Assembly (NCBI RefSeq): GCF_009696485.1
Contig: NZ_VULY01000018.1
Span: 445,001 to 509,000, forward strand
Length of the DNA stretch: 64,000 nt
From: Suipraeoptans intestinalis
Lineage (GTDB): Bacteria; Bacillota; Clostridia; Lachnospirales; Lachnospiraceae
Reading direction: 5' to 3'
The notes under the pieces were generated by a model. The model searched no databases. It saw only the letters and a program-made list of their open reading frames with translations, and was not told where the DNA came from. Positions 1 through 6,943 of the stretch are shown in pieces; position 1 is the stretch's first letter, and every line of letters begins with the position of its first letter. The position numbers were made by a program, and so were the translations under genes.

Positions 1-322
1 TAGAACATGGTCCTGTCCGTTCTGAATTTTTCTCTTAAGAAATTTTCAGGGTTGTTGTCTATTGTTCAGTTATCAAGGTGCTTTGCCGCTCTCGCTTGTC
101 TCAAGCGACAACTACATCAAGATATCATATTTGTTTTGGAGTGTCAATATGATTTCTTCACTTTTTTATTTTATATGTTTCTGCTGCTTGTCCCATCCTA
201 AATCTTCTGCGCATCTTCTGCGCGGTTCTGCTTCTCCTGATTCGATCCCCATCACTTCTGTGGCCACACAGGCAGAAAGACCAAGATGGACTTCCTACAG
301 TAGAACCGAAAGCTAAGATGGA
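1..322 (-). other. Probable rRNA operon leader (minus strand)
   Basis: No convincing protein is encoded here. On the minus strand, downstream of the promoter at 328-357, is a ~320-nt leader. Near 60-85 it contains the pattern CACCTTGATAACTGAACAAT, which resembles the 'CCTTGAAAACTG'-type processing and antitermination blocks around 16S/23S genes in Firmicutes. The 16S or 23S gene itself would lie beyond the left edge, so this is an inference from leader and promoter only. Short repeats (GCGCAGAAGAT-type, near 205-225) are also present. Confidence 0.5.
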
Positions 323-327
323 CCTTT

Positions 328-357
328 ATAATACTATGCCTTTGTCAAATATGTCAA
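328..357 (-). promoter_or_regulatory. Strong leftward promoter, rRNA type
   Basis: Minus strand TTGACA (352-357), an 18-nt spacer, and TATTAT (328-333). Upstream (plus 371-408) are A-tracts spaced about 10-11 nt apart, like an UP element or curved DNA. Together with the leader at 1-322 this fits a stable-RNA promoter. Confidence 0.65.
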
Positions 358-409
358 TATATTTGTTTGTTTTTTAGATTTTTTAGTGATTTTTTACTTT
401 TTATAAACT

Positions 410-451
410 GGTATGGTTCACTTGTTTTAATCTGGACTTTTTAACCATTCC
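410..451. promoter_or_regulatory. Inverted repeat upstream of pdxK
   Basis: GGTATGGTT (410-418) and AACCATTCC (443-451) form an 8-of-9 inverted repeat with a 24-nt spacer, about 50 nt before the pdxK start. It could be an operator or chance in AT-rich DNA. No regulator gene is adjacent. Confidence 0.25.
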
Positions 452-501
452 ATTTTGGTGCTATGATTGCTCCACATACTTTTACGAAAGAGAGTAATCC
501 T

Positions 502-1365
502 ATGGCAAAAAAAGTCGCAGTTATTAACGATCTATCCAGCTTTGGCCGCTGTTCTCTGGTAGCCTCTATTTCCGTCCTCTCCGCAATGGGAGTACAGGCC
601 TGTCCCTTGCCCACCGCCATATTGTCGGCACAGACAGGTTATCCTGATTACTTCTGCGAAGATTACACTACAAGAATGAAACATTTCCGATGCCACTGGC
701 TGGAAATGGGACAACACTTTGACGGTATCTACACCGGCTTTATGACGGGAGAAGCACAATTTAATGAAGTATTTTCATTTTTGGACACCTTTCATTCTTC
801 TTCTACCTTCCTTTTGGTAGATCCTGTTATGGGAGATGACGGAGAGGCCTATTCCATTTTTACGCCTCAGCTTTTAAGACAGATGAAGCAGCTCTCTGCC
901 CGAGCACAGATACTGACGCCAAACCTGACAGAATTCTGTTTGCTGACAGATCTGGACTACCAAACGATTGCCGGATCTGCCACGCTTCAACAGCAGTTGG
1001 AGCTTCTGATTCCCATCGGGATCCAGTTTTGTCAAAACAACTTGCAGCATTTGATCATTACAGGAATCCGCAGTATGGATGCATACGGTCATTCTTTCAT
1101 GGGAAATCTGCACATTTCCGGAAATCAAAGTCATTTTTATAACTTTCCGCAAAAAGGCTGCAGCTATTCCGGTACGGGCGACCTGTTTGCCTCTGCCATA
1201 GCGGCAGGTGTATCCCAGGGCATCTCTGTAGAAAAACTGATTCCACAAATCGGAAAGTTTTTGGTGGCTTCCTTGGAAGACTCCCTGCTTCATCAGGTAC
1301 CGCGAAACGATGGCGTAAATTATGAAGCCTTTTTATCCATGTTGTCTCCGAAGCACTTTATATAG
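502..1365 (+). CDS. pdxY: Pyridoxamine/pyridoxal kinase (PdxY-like)
   Basis: A 287-residue PfkB/ribokinase-type kinase that phosphorylates B6 vitamers to PLP/PMP in the cytoplasm. Seen: N-terminal AVINDLSSFGRCS, substrate-binding SAQTGYP around residues 43-49, VDPVMGDDG around 108-116, and the anion-hole/catalytic SGTGDLF near 235. The length matches the E. coli PdxY family. The ATG at 502 is preferred over 463 because GAAAGAG lies just upstream and the residues before MAKK are not conserved-looking. Pyridoxine kinase PdxK is the alternative name; specificity among vitamers cannot be read from sequence. The next genes, an ECF-type membrane protein and a radical SAM protein, share its strand. 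Confidence 0.85.
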   Translation: MAKKVAVINDLSSFGRCSLVASISVLSAMGVQACPLPTAILSAQTGYPDYFCEDYTTRMKHFRCHWLEMGQHFDGIYTGFMTGEAQFNEVFSFLDTFHSSSTFLLVDPVMGDDGEAYSIFTPQLLRQMKQLSARAQILTPNLTEFCLLTDLDYQTIAGSATLQQQLELLIPIGIQFCQNNLQHLIITGIRSMDAYGHSFMGNLHISGNQSHFYNFPQKGCSYSGTGDLFASAIAAGVSQGISVEKLIPQIGKFLVASLEDSLLHQVPRNDGVNYEAFLSMLSPKHFI

Positions 1366-1385
1366 AACATTTATCGATAGTTTGT

Positions 1386-1534
1386 CAGTACCAAAGTATT
1401 TTGTCAGGGATAATGCCCCTGCATTTTACCGATGCCAAGGCATTTTCCCCAGGACAATTCCTCTGCATTTTACCGGTGCCAAAGCATTTTCCCCAGGACA
1501 ATTCCTCTGCATTTTACCGGTGCCAAAGCATTTT
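1386..1534. repeat. 44-bp tandem repeat, about 3.4 copies
   Basis: Units start at 1421, 1465 and 1509 (GCATTTTACCGRTGCC...), giving an exact 44-nt period. Units 2 and 3 are nearly identical. A degenerate partial copy occupies 1386-1420, and the third unit is truncated at 1534. The array sits between pdxY and the ECF-type gene. It encodes no likely protein and has no spacer variation, so it is not a CRISPR. Confidence 0.85.
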
Positions 1535-1627
1535 GTGTCAGTCAAGCATACCTGTTCCATCCAGAAAGGGAGATCTCTGATCTCTGGCCTTTCACCTAAA
1601 CATTCCATGATAAAAAGGAGGTTCCCT

Positions 1628-2158
1628 ATGAAAACAACGTCAAAATCTGTTTCTTATCTTGCTTTAAGCGGCCTATTTGCTGCCGTTATCACATTGACCA
1701 CCGCTTATTTTTTTCATATTCCTTATGGCAGTAACGGCGGATATATCCACGTGGGAGACGCTTTCATCTTTTTAGCTGCCGTCCTGCTTCCACGCCCTTA
1801 TGCTTTGGCGGCCGCTGCCATCGGAGGCGGACTCGCCGATCTACTGACCGCCCCCGCCTGGGCCGTTGCAACTGTGATCATCAAAATGCTGATCACCCTT
1901 CCATTTACATCAAACAGCAATAAAATACTTTCTTCCAGAAATCTATTCGCTCCTTTTATTGCTCTGATGATTTCTGCTTCCGGCTACTATCTGGCAGAAG
2001 GCATTCTGTTCGGCTCCTTCCTCTCTCCTCTTGCTTCTCTGATTGGAAGCGCAATACAGGGCGGTGGAAGTGCCGGCGTCTTTTTCCTTCTGGCTACTGT
2101 TTTTGACAAGGCGGGTCTGAAACGCCGCTTCTTTTTTGAAAACACCAAAACTCTCTAA
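1628..2158 (+). CDS. ECF-type S-component-like membrane protein (TIGR04002-like)
   Basis: A 176-residue integral membrane protein with about five or six hydrophobic segments, opening with a SYLALSGLFAAVITLTTAYF helix. The motif GGYIHVGDAFIFLAAVLLP is typical of ECF substrate-binding S components (riboflavin/DUF3816-like), and the small size fits. The start at 1628 follows a perfect AAGGAGG at 1615-1621; upstream in-frame codons run through the tandem repeat and are rejected. A radical SAM gene follows 42 nt downstream. TIGR04002 proteins are known to sit beside TatD-associated radical SAM proteins, which fits here. The substrate is unknown; a B6 vitamer is a guess from the pdxY neighbour only. 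Confidence 0.7.
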   Translation: MKTTSKSVSYLALSGLFAAVITLTTAYFFHIPYGSNGGYIHVGDAFIFLAAVLLPRPYALAAAAIGGGLADLLTAPAWAVATVIIKMLITLPFTSNSNKILSSRNLFAPFIALMISASGYYLAEGILFGSFLSPLASLIGSAIQGGGSAGVFFLLATVFDKAGLKRRFFFENTKTL

Positions 2159-2200
2159 CCGTAACCACAAAGCCCAACGATTGTATGACAGGAGGATCTT

Positions 2201-2797
2201 ATGGCAGATATTCTTTACCTTTATGACGGACAGGTGTACGCCAACATTACCAACACATGCAACTGTAACTGTGTTTTTTGTATCCGAAGACAGCACGCTG
2301 GAATCGGCGAGGCCGCTTCTCTCTGGCATTCTTTTGCTCCTTCTTCCAAAGAGGTGATCGAGGAAATGGCACGCTTTGATTTCTCAAGGCAGAACACACT
2401 TGTCTATTGCGGATACGGCGAACCCACCTGCGCTTTGGACGTACTGCTGGATTCTGCTAAATACATAAAAAGCAATCATAACATTTCTATTCGTGTCAAT
2501 ACCAATGGGTTGGGCAACGTCTACAACAAGTTCAACATTCTACCTCAACTGGCAGAAGTGGTAGATTCTCTATCTATCAGCTTGAATGCACCGGATGCTG
2601 CTACCTACGAGGCAGTCAGTCTCCCTGTTTACGACGGAGCCTTTGATTCGGTTCTGGAATTTATTAAGGAATCCAAGCTTTGGATCCCCGATATCACACT
2701 GTCCATTGTGGATGTGTTACCAAAAGAGCAACAGGAAGCCTGTAAAGAGGTGGCCTCCTCTCTTTCTCTTCCCTTGCGGATCAGAAAATACTCCTGA
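2201..2797 (+). CDS. TatD family-associated radical SAM protein
   Basis: A 198-residue short radical SAM protein. The cluster motif is C20-x3-C24-x2-C27 (TCNCNCVFC), followed by a GYGEPT SAM-binding segment and an RVNTNGLGN strand. The length and N-terminal 'LYDGQVYANITN' match the TIGR04038 type, a compact radical SAM protein usually encoded near tatD and the TIGR04002 membrane protein. The reaction is not known. A good site (AGGAGG) lies 7 nt before the ATG. No tatD is visible in this window. Downstream is non-coding DNA leading to the tRNA promoter. Confidence 0.8.
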   Translation: MADILYLYDGQVYANITNTCNCNCVFCIRRQHAGIGEAASLWHSFAPSSKEVIEEMARFDFSRQNTLVYCGYGEPTCALDVLLDSAKYIKSNHNISIRVNTNGLGNVYNKFNILPQLAEVVDSLSISLNAPDAATYEAVSLPVYDGAFDSVLEFIKESKLWIPDITLSIVDVLPKEQQEACKEVASSLSLPLRIRKYS

Positions 2798-2920
2798 TCT
2801 GCGATCCCTGTTTTTCATGCATTCCCTTTTCCGCGAAGATCCTCTAAAAAGAATTTTTTCTTCCCCAAAGGGAATGTGTTTCCTCTTAAAGGGGGGATCT
2901 TTCTTCCCTTGAAAAAACAC

Positions 2921-2949
2921 TTGTCAAACAGCCTGTTTTATGCTAGTAT
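2921..2949 (+). promoter_or_regulatory. tRNA cluster promoter
   Basis: TTGTCA (2921-2926), a 17-nt spacer, and TAGTAT (2944-2949), about 40 nt upstream of tRNA-Glu. It is suitably placed to drive all six tRNAs, which are separated by only about 11-46 nt. Confidence 0.6.
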
Positions 2950-2989
2950 TAAATGCGTCGCTACAACAGCGGTATGCAAATTATACTGT

Positions 2990-3061
2990 GGCTCCGTGGT
3001 CAAGAGGTTAAGACATCGCCCTTTCACGGCGGTAACACGGGTTCGATTCCCGTCGGAGTCA
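2990..3061 (+). tRNA. tRNA-Glu (TTC)
   Basis: 72 nt. Acceptor stem GGCTCCG/CGGAGTC, anticodon loop CTTTCAC giving TTC, T-loop GGTTCGATTCC. CCA is not encoded. First gene of the cluster. Confidence 0.95.
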
Positions 3062-3072
3062 TTTGTTTATTT

Positions 3073-3145
3073 GCCGATATGGCTCAATTGGCAGAGCAGC
3101 TGATTTGTAATCAGCAGGTTATCGGTTCGAGTCCGATTATCGGCT
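3073..3145 (+). tRNA. tRNA-Thr (TGT)
   Basis: 73 nt. Acceptor GCCGATA/TATCGGC, anticodon loop TTTGTAA giving TGT, T-loop GGTTCGAGTCC. CCA is not encoded. Confidence 0.95.
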
Positions 3146-3178
3146 TTGGATCCTACGAAGGATTCATTTAGTGATTTT

Positions 3179-3252
3179 GGACCTTTAGCTCAGTTGGTTA
3201 GAGCAATCGGCTCATAACCGATCGGTCCTGGGTTCGAGTCCCCGAAGGTCCA
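3179..3252 (+). tRNA. tRNA with CAT anticodon (elongator Met or Ile2)
   Basis: 74 nt. Acceptor GGACCTT/AAGGTCC, anticodon loop CTCATAA. CAT could be elongator Met or, after lysidine modification by TilS, Ile(AUA). The GGACCTT acceptor and CTCATAA loop occur in both sets in Firmicutes, so the identity is left open. It is not an initiator tRNA: the first pair is a normal G-C and no GGG/CCC anticodon stem is present. Confidence 0.9.
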
Positions 3253-3258
3253 TTATTT

Positions 3259-3332
3259 GGCCCAGTGGCTCAGTTGGTTAGAGCGCCGCCCTGTCACGGC
3301 GGAGGTCGAGAGTTCGAGTCTCTTCTGGGTCG
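3259..3332 (+). tRNA. tRNA-Asp (GTC)
   Basis: 74 nt. Acceptor GGCCCAG/CTGGGTC, anticodon loop CTGTCAC giving GTC, discriminator G as expected for Asp. Confidence 0.95.
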
Positions 3333-3377
3333 TTTCCATTTCCTCTTTCGGGATGGAATCGATAATTTATTTCATAT

Positions 3378-3450
3378 GGGATCATAGCTCAGCTGGGAGA
3401 GCATCTGCCTTACAAGCAGAGGGTCATAGGTTCGAGCCCTATTGGTCCCA
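3378..3450 (+). tRNA. tRNA-Val (TAC)
   Basis: 73 nt. Acceptor GGGATCA/TGGTCCC with one T-G pair, anticodon loop CTTACAA giving TAC, discriminator A. Confidence 0.95.
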
Positions 3451-3477
3451 TTTTTCAACCGTATTTCCGGTTGATTT

Positions 3478-3563
3478 GCCGCAGTGGCGGAACAGGCAGA
3501 CGCCCGGGACTTAAAATCCCGTGGGTAGTAATACCCGTACCGGTTCGATTCCGGTCTGCGGCA
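3478..3563 (+). tRNA. tRNA-Leu (TAA), integration target
   Basis: 86-nt class II tRNA with a variable arm (GGGTAGTAATACCC region). Acceptor GCCGCAG/CTGCGGC, anticodon loop CTTAAAA giving TAA. Its last 23 nt (3541-3563) are repeated exactly at 9125-9147, so this gene is the attachment site of the element that follows. The gene stays intact because the element restores the 3' end. Confidence 0.95.
3541..3563 (+). repeat. attL core repeat
   Basis: 23 nt identical to 9125-9147, covering the T-arm and acceptor 3' strand of tRNA-Leu. Similarity continues imperfectly for about 45 nt past the core on both sides, into hairpin terminators. Confidence 0.9.
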
Positions 3564-3575
3564 TTAGTTAAAAAT

Positions 3576-3617
3576 GGGAGAAACGTTGAATTTACAGCGT
3601 TTCTCTTATTTTTTGTT
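3576..3617 (+). terminator. Terminator after tRNA-Leu, carried by the element
   Basis: Stem GAGAAACG (3578-3585) with CGTTTCTC (3598-3605), then a T-rich run to 3617. It closely resembles the hairpin at 9158-9193 on the far side of attR, so the element seems to replace the displaced chromosomal terminator with its own. Confidence 0.75.
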
Positions 3618-3625
3618 TTAAAATG

Positions 3626-3644
3626 TTTGAACACCTTTGAACAC
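3626..3644 (+). promoter_or_regulatory. Putative integrase arm-type sites (attL side)
   Basis: Two TTTGAACAC boxes at 3626-3634 and 3636-3644. The same paired box occurs at 9047-9066 inside attR, in the same orientation. Directly repeated boxes near each end are the usual layout for arm-type binding sites of tyrosine integrases; binding here is inferred. Confidence 0.5.
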
Positions 3645-3645
3645 T

Positions 3646-4902
3646 TTATGATGAAATACCAAGATTCTGAAAAGCAAGCCTGTCATTCTTCCTCTTATTG
3701 ACATTCCGCAAGTAATGCAATGTTGTAGCTGTCTCACTATGTCCCATTAAATAACTAAGGGTTGTAAGATTATTTCCGTCAAAAGCTGTTGAAGCATTGT
3801 AAAAGCGGATTTTATGACTGGAATGATAAGGAACACCGGCTTCTTTGCAATATTTCTTCAAACGGCGATTAAAGCTGTCTGTTGTCATAATCTCGCCGTT
3901 GGGTTCAAAGACATATATTCCATTTGGATTTAATTCCTTTGCTTTGTGAAGGATTTTAAGTGCTTCGTCTGTAAGGAACTGTTTACGGAATCCATGAGAA
4001 GTATTTCCTTTCATTTGATTTACTACTTTTACTTTTCGGCTTGAGAATGTTAAATCATCATTCAATGTACGTTCACAGGTCGCCTGCCTGTGAAGATATA
4101 CAAGCCTGTTATTGTAGTCAATATCTTCCCAACGGATAGCTTTTGTTTCTCCAACACGGATAAACAGATAGAAAGATAACTGTATTGCAAGAGAATATGG
4201 CTCTATGATACACCGAAGATAATTTAATAACTTATGCGTATCATCACGGGAAAATACATTGTCACTTTGTACTTCTACTGGCTTATAGGTAAACTGTTTG
4301 AAATTCACATCAGAGACAGGATTATGTGATATAATTTCTTCTTCGATCGCATAACTCATTATTCCATTCAAAACAGAACGGGCATTACTGACTCGCTTGT
4401 GCGTGAACTGTCGGTCTTTTGTAGCTTCTCTGAAAAAGCGGATAAGCGTGATTGGTTTGATTTCGCCTATCTTCATTTTAACAAGTTCTGTATCTTTGAA
4501 AAATCTATTCCATTCAGATACATATTCTTGAATTGTTTTTGCTTTTACGGAAGTATAATCTCTTTTATACAAAAGCCATTCAGCATATAATTCTTCTAGT
4601 GTGACATTCTGACGGTTTTCAGCTTTCTGCTTTTCGATATAAAATCTGATGATTTCTTTTTCAAGGTTCTCTTTACTCTTCCTCTTAACAGGACGGCGTT
4701 TGTTAGGTTTGGTTTCATCGGGTAAATAAGTACGCCAGCTTTTTTCTGATTCCGAGTAATAAATTTCATATTTGTGATTCTTCAAGATTTTTTTATTTGC
4801 CATAATTTTAAAATCTTTGAAGACTTCATCTGTGGTCATGTTAGCACAGGTGGCTAACGTATTCAATAATGTTATATCTGAAAACGTAACGGGATTATCC
4901 AT
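3646..4902 (-). CDS. int: Tyrosine site-specific integrase
   Basis: 418 residues. An N-terminal AP2-like arm-binding region (NHKYEIYYSESEKSWRTY, about 42-60) is followed by a SAM-like core-binding domain (about 100-195) and a catalytic domain. Catalytic residues visible: R249 (FIRVGE), H363 and R366 (SHKIRF), H388 (LMGHSE) and nucleophile Y397 (LHYL). All are present, so the enzyme looks active. It would catalyse integration and excision at tRNA-Leu, whose 3' end lies 80 nt from the stop codon. Start ATG at 4902 with AAGGGGGA upstream. No clear excisionase gene is seen; the 4905-5155 gap holds only a tiny ORF. Confidence 0.92.
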   Translation of the reverse strand: MDNPVTFSDITLLNTLATCANMTTDEVFKDFKIMANKKILKNHKYEIYYSESEKSWRTYLPDETKPNKRRPVKRKSKENLEKEIIRFYIEKQKAENRQNVTLEELYAEWLLYKRDYTSVKAKTIQEYVSEWNRFFKDTELVKMKIGEIKPITLIRFFREATKDRQFTHKRVSNARSVLNGIMSYAIEEEIISHNPVSDVNFKQFTYKPVEVQSDNVFSRDDTHKLLNYLRCIIEPYSLAIQLSFYLFIRVGETKAIRWEDIDYNNRLVYLHRQATCERTLNDDLTFSSRKVKVVNQMKGNTSHGFRKQFLTDEALKILHKAKELNPNGIYVFEPNGEIMTTDSFNRRLKKYCKEAGVPYHSSHKIRFYNASTAFDGNNLTTLSYLMGHSETATTLHYLRNVNKRKNDRLAFQNLGISS

Positions 4903-5020
4903 AAGATTCCCCCTTTACGCAAGGATTTTCTTTTTTAATTTTGATGTAGATAACACTGCTGTCCTTTAAGCATGAACCAGTAGATAAGAAAGCGTTGCAA
5001 TAATACTTTTAGGAATTGCT

Positions 5021-5110
5021 GTGACAACAAATAATTTTTGGGGATATGTCCTAGGTGTTCTTGGATTTGGCGTCGCTGTAGTTGGCTGTTTGCTAAAAGA
5101 TAATCACTGA
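5021..5110 (+). CDS. Possible 29-residue membrane peptide
   Basis: GTG start at 5021 with AGGA six nt upstream. The product begins MTTNNFWGYVLGVLGFGVAV and ends in a short KDNH tail, a single hydrophobic segment with glycine zippers. It lies in the gap between the integrase and the IS200 end, opposite a 72-codon minus-strand frame that has no ribosome site. The composition is suggestive, but this could be chance. No function is assigned. Confidence 0.3.
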   Translation: MTTNNFWGYVLGVLGFGVAVVGCLLKDNH

Positions 5111-5160
5111 TAACTTCTTGTTTGAAAAATTGAGAAAACGTAATATTGAACAAGTCAGGA

Positions 5161-5362
5161 CCACCGGCTTAGCCGGTGGCCTGCTCAGTCCCTATAAGGG
5201 ACTATTACCTGCTTGCGCCCGGAAGGCGCACCGAAAGGCCTGCCAACTGCACCACATTTGCAGCTGCCCCTGAAGGGGCTGGTTCTGTGCTTCCTTACTC
5301 CGGCGTAGCTCCAAAAGGGGCTTGCTGGTTTGCTTTGATTTCCTACTACCACTCCAAGTGGT
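5161..5362. other. Chain of short stem-loops downstream of tnpA
   Basis: Consecutive hairpins: 5161-5179 (8 bp), AGTCCCT/AGGGACT 5187-5203, TGCGCC/GGCGCA 5214-5230, GCCCC/GGGGC 5266-5279, AGCTCC/GGGGCT near 5310-5325, and ACCACT/AGTGGT 5348-5362. No ORF is supported. This is the right end of the IS and may encode a structured RNA, but no transcript evidence is available. Confidence 0.45.
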
Positions 5363-5839
5363 CTATTTCTTGTTTTTCTTTACCGGCGCACCCGTAAACG
5401 GGTCGATATATTCTACTAACGACATTTGATCGTATTCTAAATCCTCTTTTAACTGACCTTGAATATACTTCTTTATCGCTGCAGTATTCTTACCGACTGT
5501 ATCTACGTAATATCCCCTGCACCAGAAATGCCTATTCCCATATTTATATTTGAGGTTCGCATGCTTTTCGAAAATCATCAGGGAGCTTTTTCCTTTTAAA
5601 TATCCCATGATCTCTGATACGGAATATTTCGGTGGTATCCTTATAAGCATATGAATGTGATCCGGATATGCTTCTGCTTCTATTATTTCGATACCTTTTC
5701 TCCTGCAGAGTGTTCCTAATATCTGACCTACGTCTGCCCTGATATCCTTATAGATTACCTGCCTTCTGTACTTTGGTGCAAAAACTACATGATACTTGCA
5801 TTCCCACTTTGTATGGGCTAAACTATTTTCTGTGCTCAT
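5363..5839 (-). CDS. tnpA: IS200-type transposase TnpA
   Basis: 158-residue HUH (Y1) transposase. Metal-binding H61-x-H63 sits in DHIHMLI; the C-terminal helix AAIKKYIQGQ supplies the likely nucleophile Y125. The N-terminal HTKWECKYHVVFAPKYRR is diagnostic of the family. The ATG at 5839 is chosen because GGAGG (5848-5852) is 8 nt away; an earlier in-frame ATG at 5848 would overlap that site. Translation is probably held low by the hairpin at 5847-5902. All key residues are present, so the gene looks intact, unlike the remnant at 11516-11652. Confidence 0.92.
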   Translation of the reverse strand: MSTENSLAHTKWECKYHVVFAPKYRRQVIYKDIRADVGQILGTLCRRKGIEIIEAEAYPDHIHMLIRIPPKYSVSEIMGYLKGKSSLMIFEKHANLKYKYGNRHFWCRGYYVDTVGKNTAAIKKYIQGQLKEDLEYDQMSLVEYIDPFTGAPVKKNKK

Positions 5840-5846
5840 ATGGCAC

Positions 5847-5902
5847 ACCTCCCGTGTTTTTATCTGTGGTTTGCAGACCTACATTTATTATACACGGGAG
5901 GT
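5847..5902 (-). promoter_or_regulatory. Hairpin that hides the tnpA ribosome site
   Basis: ACCTCCCGTGT (5847-5857) and ACACGGGAGGT (5892-5902) form a perfect 11-bp inverted repeat. On the tnpA transcript the GGAGG lies inside the stem. This parallels the 5' UTR hairpin known to repress IS200 transposase translation in enteric bacteria. Confidence 0.65.
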
Positions 5903-5964
5903 TTCTTTTATCTAAAGAGACTCCCTCCACCTGCATAGCAGGTGGTTTATTTTTTGTCTGTGAC

Positions 5965-6012
5965 ACAAAAAGAAATGCACAGTTCTTAGCTTATCGTGAA
6001 CTGTGCATTTTT
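5965..6012. terminator. Bidirectional terminator after cupin gene
   Basis: A 13-bp perfect stem, AAATGCACAGTTC (5973-5985) with GAACTGTGCATTT (5998-6010), with T-runs on both strands. It lies 20 nt past the cupin stop codon and next to the IS left end. Confidence 0.8.
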
Positions 6013-6030
6013 GTAAATAAATACTTTTAA

Positions 6031-6384
6031 TTAGCCGATTACGGCATCCTCTGCTGTAAAATGTTCCAGAGAATTTTCTTTTACCTGAATGCAGATATAA
6101 GTAATTCCAGAAATATCGGATGCAAAAAACTGACGCTTTGCAGCAGGTGCGATTTTTAGCCAGTCTCCAGTTGAAAGGCTAATTTCTTCTCCATCAATTA
6201 TGGCTTTGCCGTTACCTGAAAGAATTCCATAGATTTCTTCATTTTCTTTATGAGAATGAACAAATGGGACATTTGCTCCTGCAGGTAGTTCATTTAAACT
6301 GATTTCTGCACCTGTTAAAGACAACTTTTCATGCAGCTCAATTCGGTTTTCCTTTCCAATAGTTGTTTTTGTGTAATTTGCCAT
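6031..6384 (-). CDS. Small cupin-domain protein
   Basis: 117 residues, a single cupin fold. Motif 1 is seen as PFVHSHKENEEIYGILSGNG (metal ligands His, His, Glu) and motif 2 as LSTGDWLKIAPAAKRQF. Small cupins of this kind bind a metal and may be sensors, isomerases or dioxygenases; nothing fixes the substrate. Start ATG at 6384 with GGAGG 7 nt upstream; the longer upstream frame runs through the promoter. It is divergent from an HxlR regulator 143 nt away, which probably controls it. Confidence 0.8.
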   Translation of the reverse strand: MANYTKTTIGKENRIELHEKLSLTGAEISLNELPAGANVPFVHSHKENEEIYGILSGNGKAIIDGEEISLSTGDWLKIAPAAKRQFFASDISGITYICIQVKENSLEHFTAEDAVIG

Positions 6385-6430
6385 AATAATACCTCCATAG
6401 TTAATTTGTAGTTTCTGGTTGCTTGGTATT

Positions 6431-6459
6431 AGTATAGTGTGAGACACATACAAAAACAA
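6431..6459 (-). promoter_or_regulatory. Cupin gene promoter
   Basis: Minus strand TTGTTT (6454-6459), 17-nt spacer, TATACT (6431-6436). The flanking intergenic DNA has short inverted motifs (GTGTGAGACACA near 6438) that could bind the HxlR protein. Confidence 0.55.
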
Positions 6460-6526
6460 GTACGCACCTTTTTGTAACTGTACACTCAAAAATGAATGTG
6501 TTACAATAGACTCGGAGGTGAGAATT

Positions 6527-6859
6527 ATGCGAGCAAAAGAAGAATTACCGGAATGCCCAGTTGCAACAGCAGTATCTCTTATCGGAGGAAAATGGAAACT
6601 GCTGATTTTGCGTAACTTGAAAGAGCGTCCATGGAGATTCAATGAGCTACAACGAAGTATAGATGGTATTTCACAAAAGGTTTTGACAGATAGTTTAAGA
6701 CAAATGATGAGTGATGGGCTGGCATATCGCCACGATTACCATGAGCAGCCACCGAGAGTTGAATACGGCTTAACGGAACTCGGAACAAAAATGCTTCCAA
6801 TTGTTAATTCACTTGCTGACTTTGGTAACTACTATAAATCAATTATTGAACAGAATTAA
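6527..6859 (+). CDS. HxlR-family transcription regulator
   Basis: 110-residue winged-helix protein. HxlR hallmarks: ECPVATAVSLIGGKWKLLIL at the N-terminus, RFNELQRSIDGISQKVLTDSLR as the recognition helix region, and the wing segment PPRVEYGLTELG. The ATG at 6527 is used because GGAGG (6514-6518) lies 8 nt upstream; an in-frame GTG overlaps that site. HxlR proteins often respond to aldehydes or redox stress and control a divergent neighbour, here the cupin gene. Confidence 0.88.
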   Translation: MRAKEELPECPVATAVSLIGGKWKLLILRNLKERPWRFNELQRSIDGISQKVLTDSLRQMMSDGLAYRHDYHEQPPRVEYGLTELGTKMLPIVNSLADFGNYYKSIIEQN

Positions 6860-6943
6860 GGACGTTAGTATTTGAAAAGATCGAACAATTCCAGTTTGGA
6901 GAATTGAAAAAAACGGAATTTACCTATTAAGACATATAAACTC

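Larger units (their letters stand above)
5156..5950 (-). mobile_element. IS200/IS605-type insertion sequence
   Basis: About 0.8 kb carrying a single tnpA. The ends are marked by subterminal perfect hairpins of matching form: CCACCGGC-TTA-GCCGGTGG (5161-5179) and CCACCTGC-ATA-GCAGGTGG (5927-5945). There are no terminal inverted repeats or target duplication, as expected for HUH single-strand transposition. Exact ends cannot be fixed by eye. No tnpB is present. Confidence 0.8.

Noticed and set aside
1..316. Small ORFs at the left edge
   Set aside because: They lie within a probable rRNA leader and lack ribosome sites and protein-like composition.
1386..1534. CRISPR-like array
   Set aside because: The period is an exact 44 nt with no variable spacers and no cas genes nearby; it is a plain tandem repeat.
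4935..5153. 72-codon minus-strand ORF as an excisionase
   Set aside because: No ribosome site and no recognisable helix-turn-helix; the opposite-strand small ORF has a better start signal.
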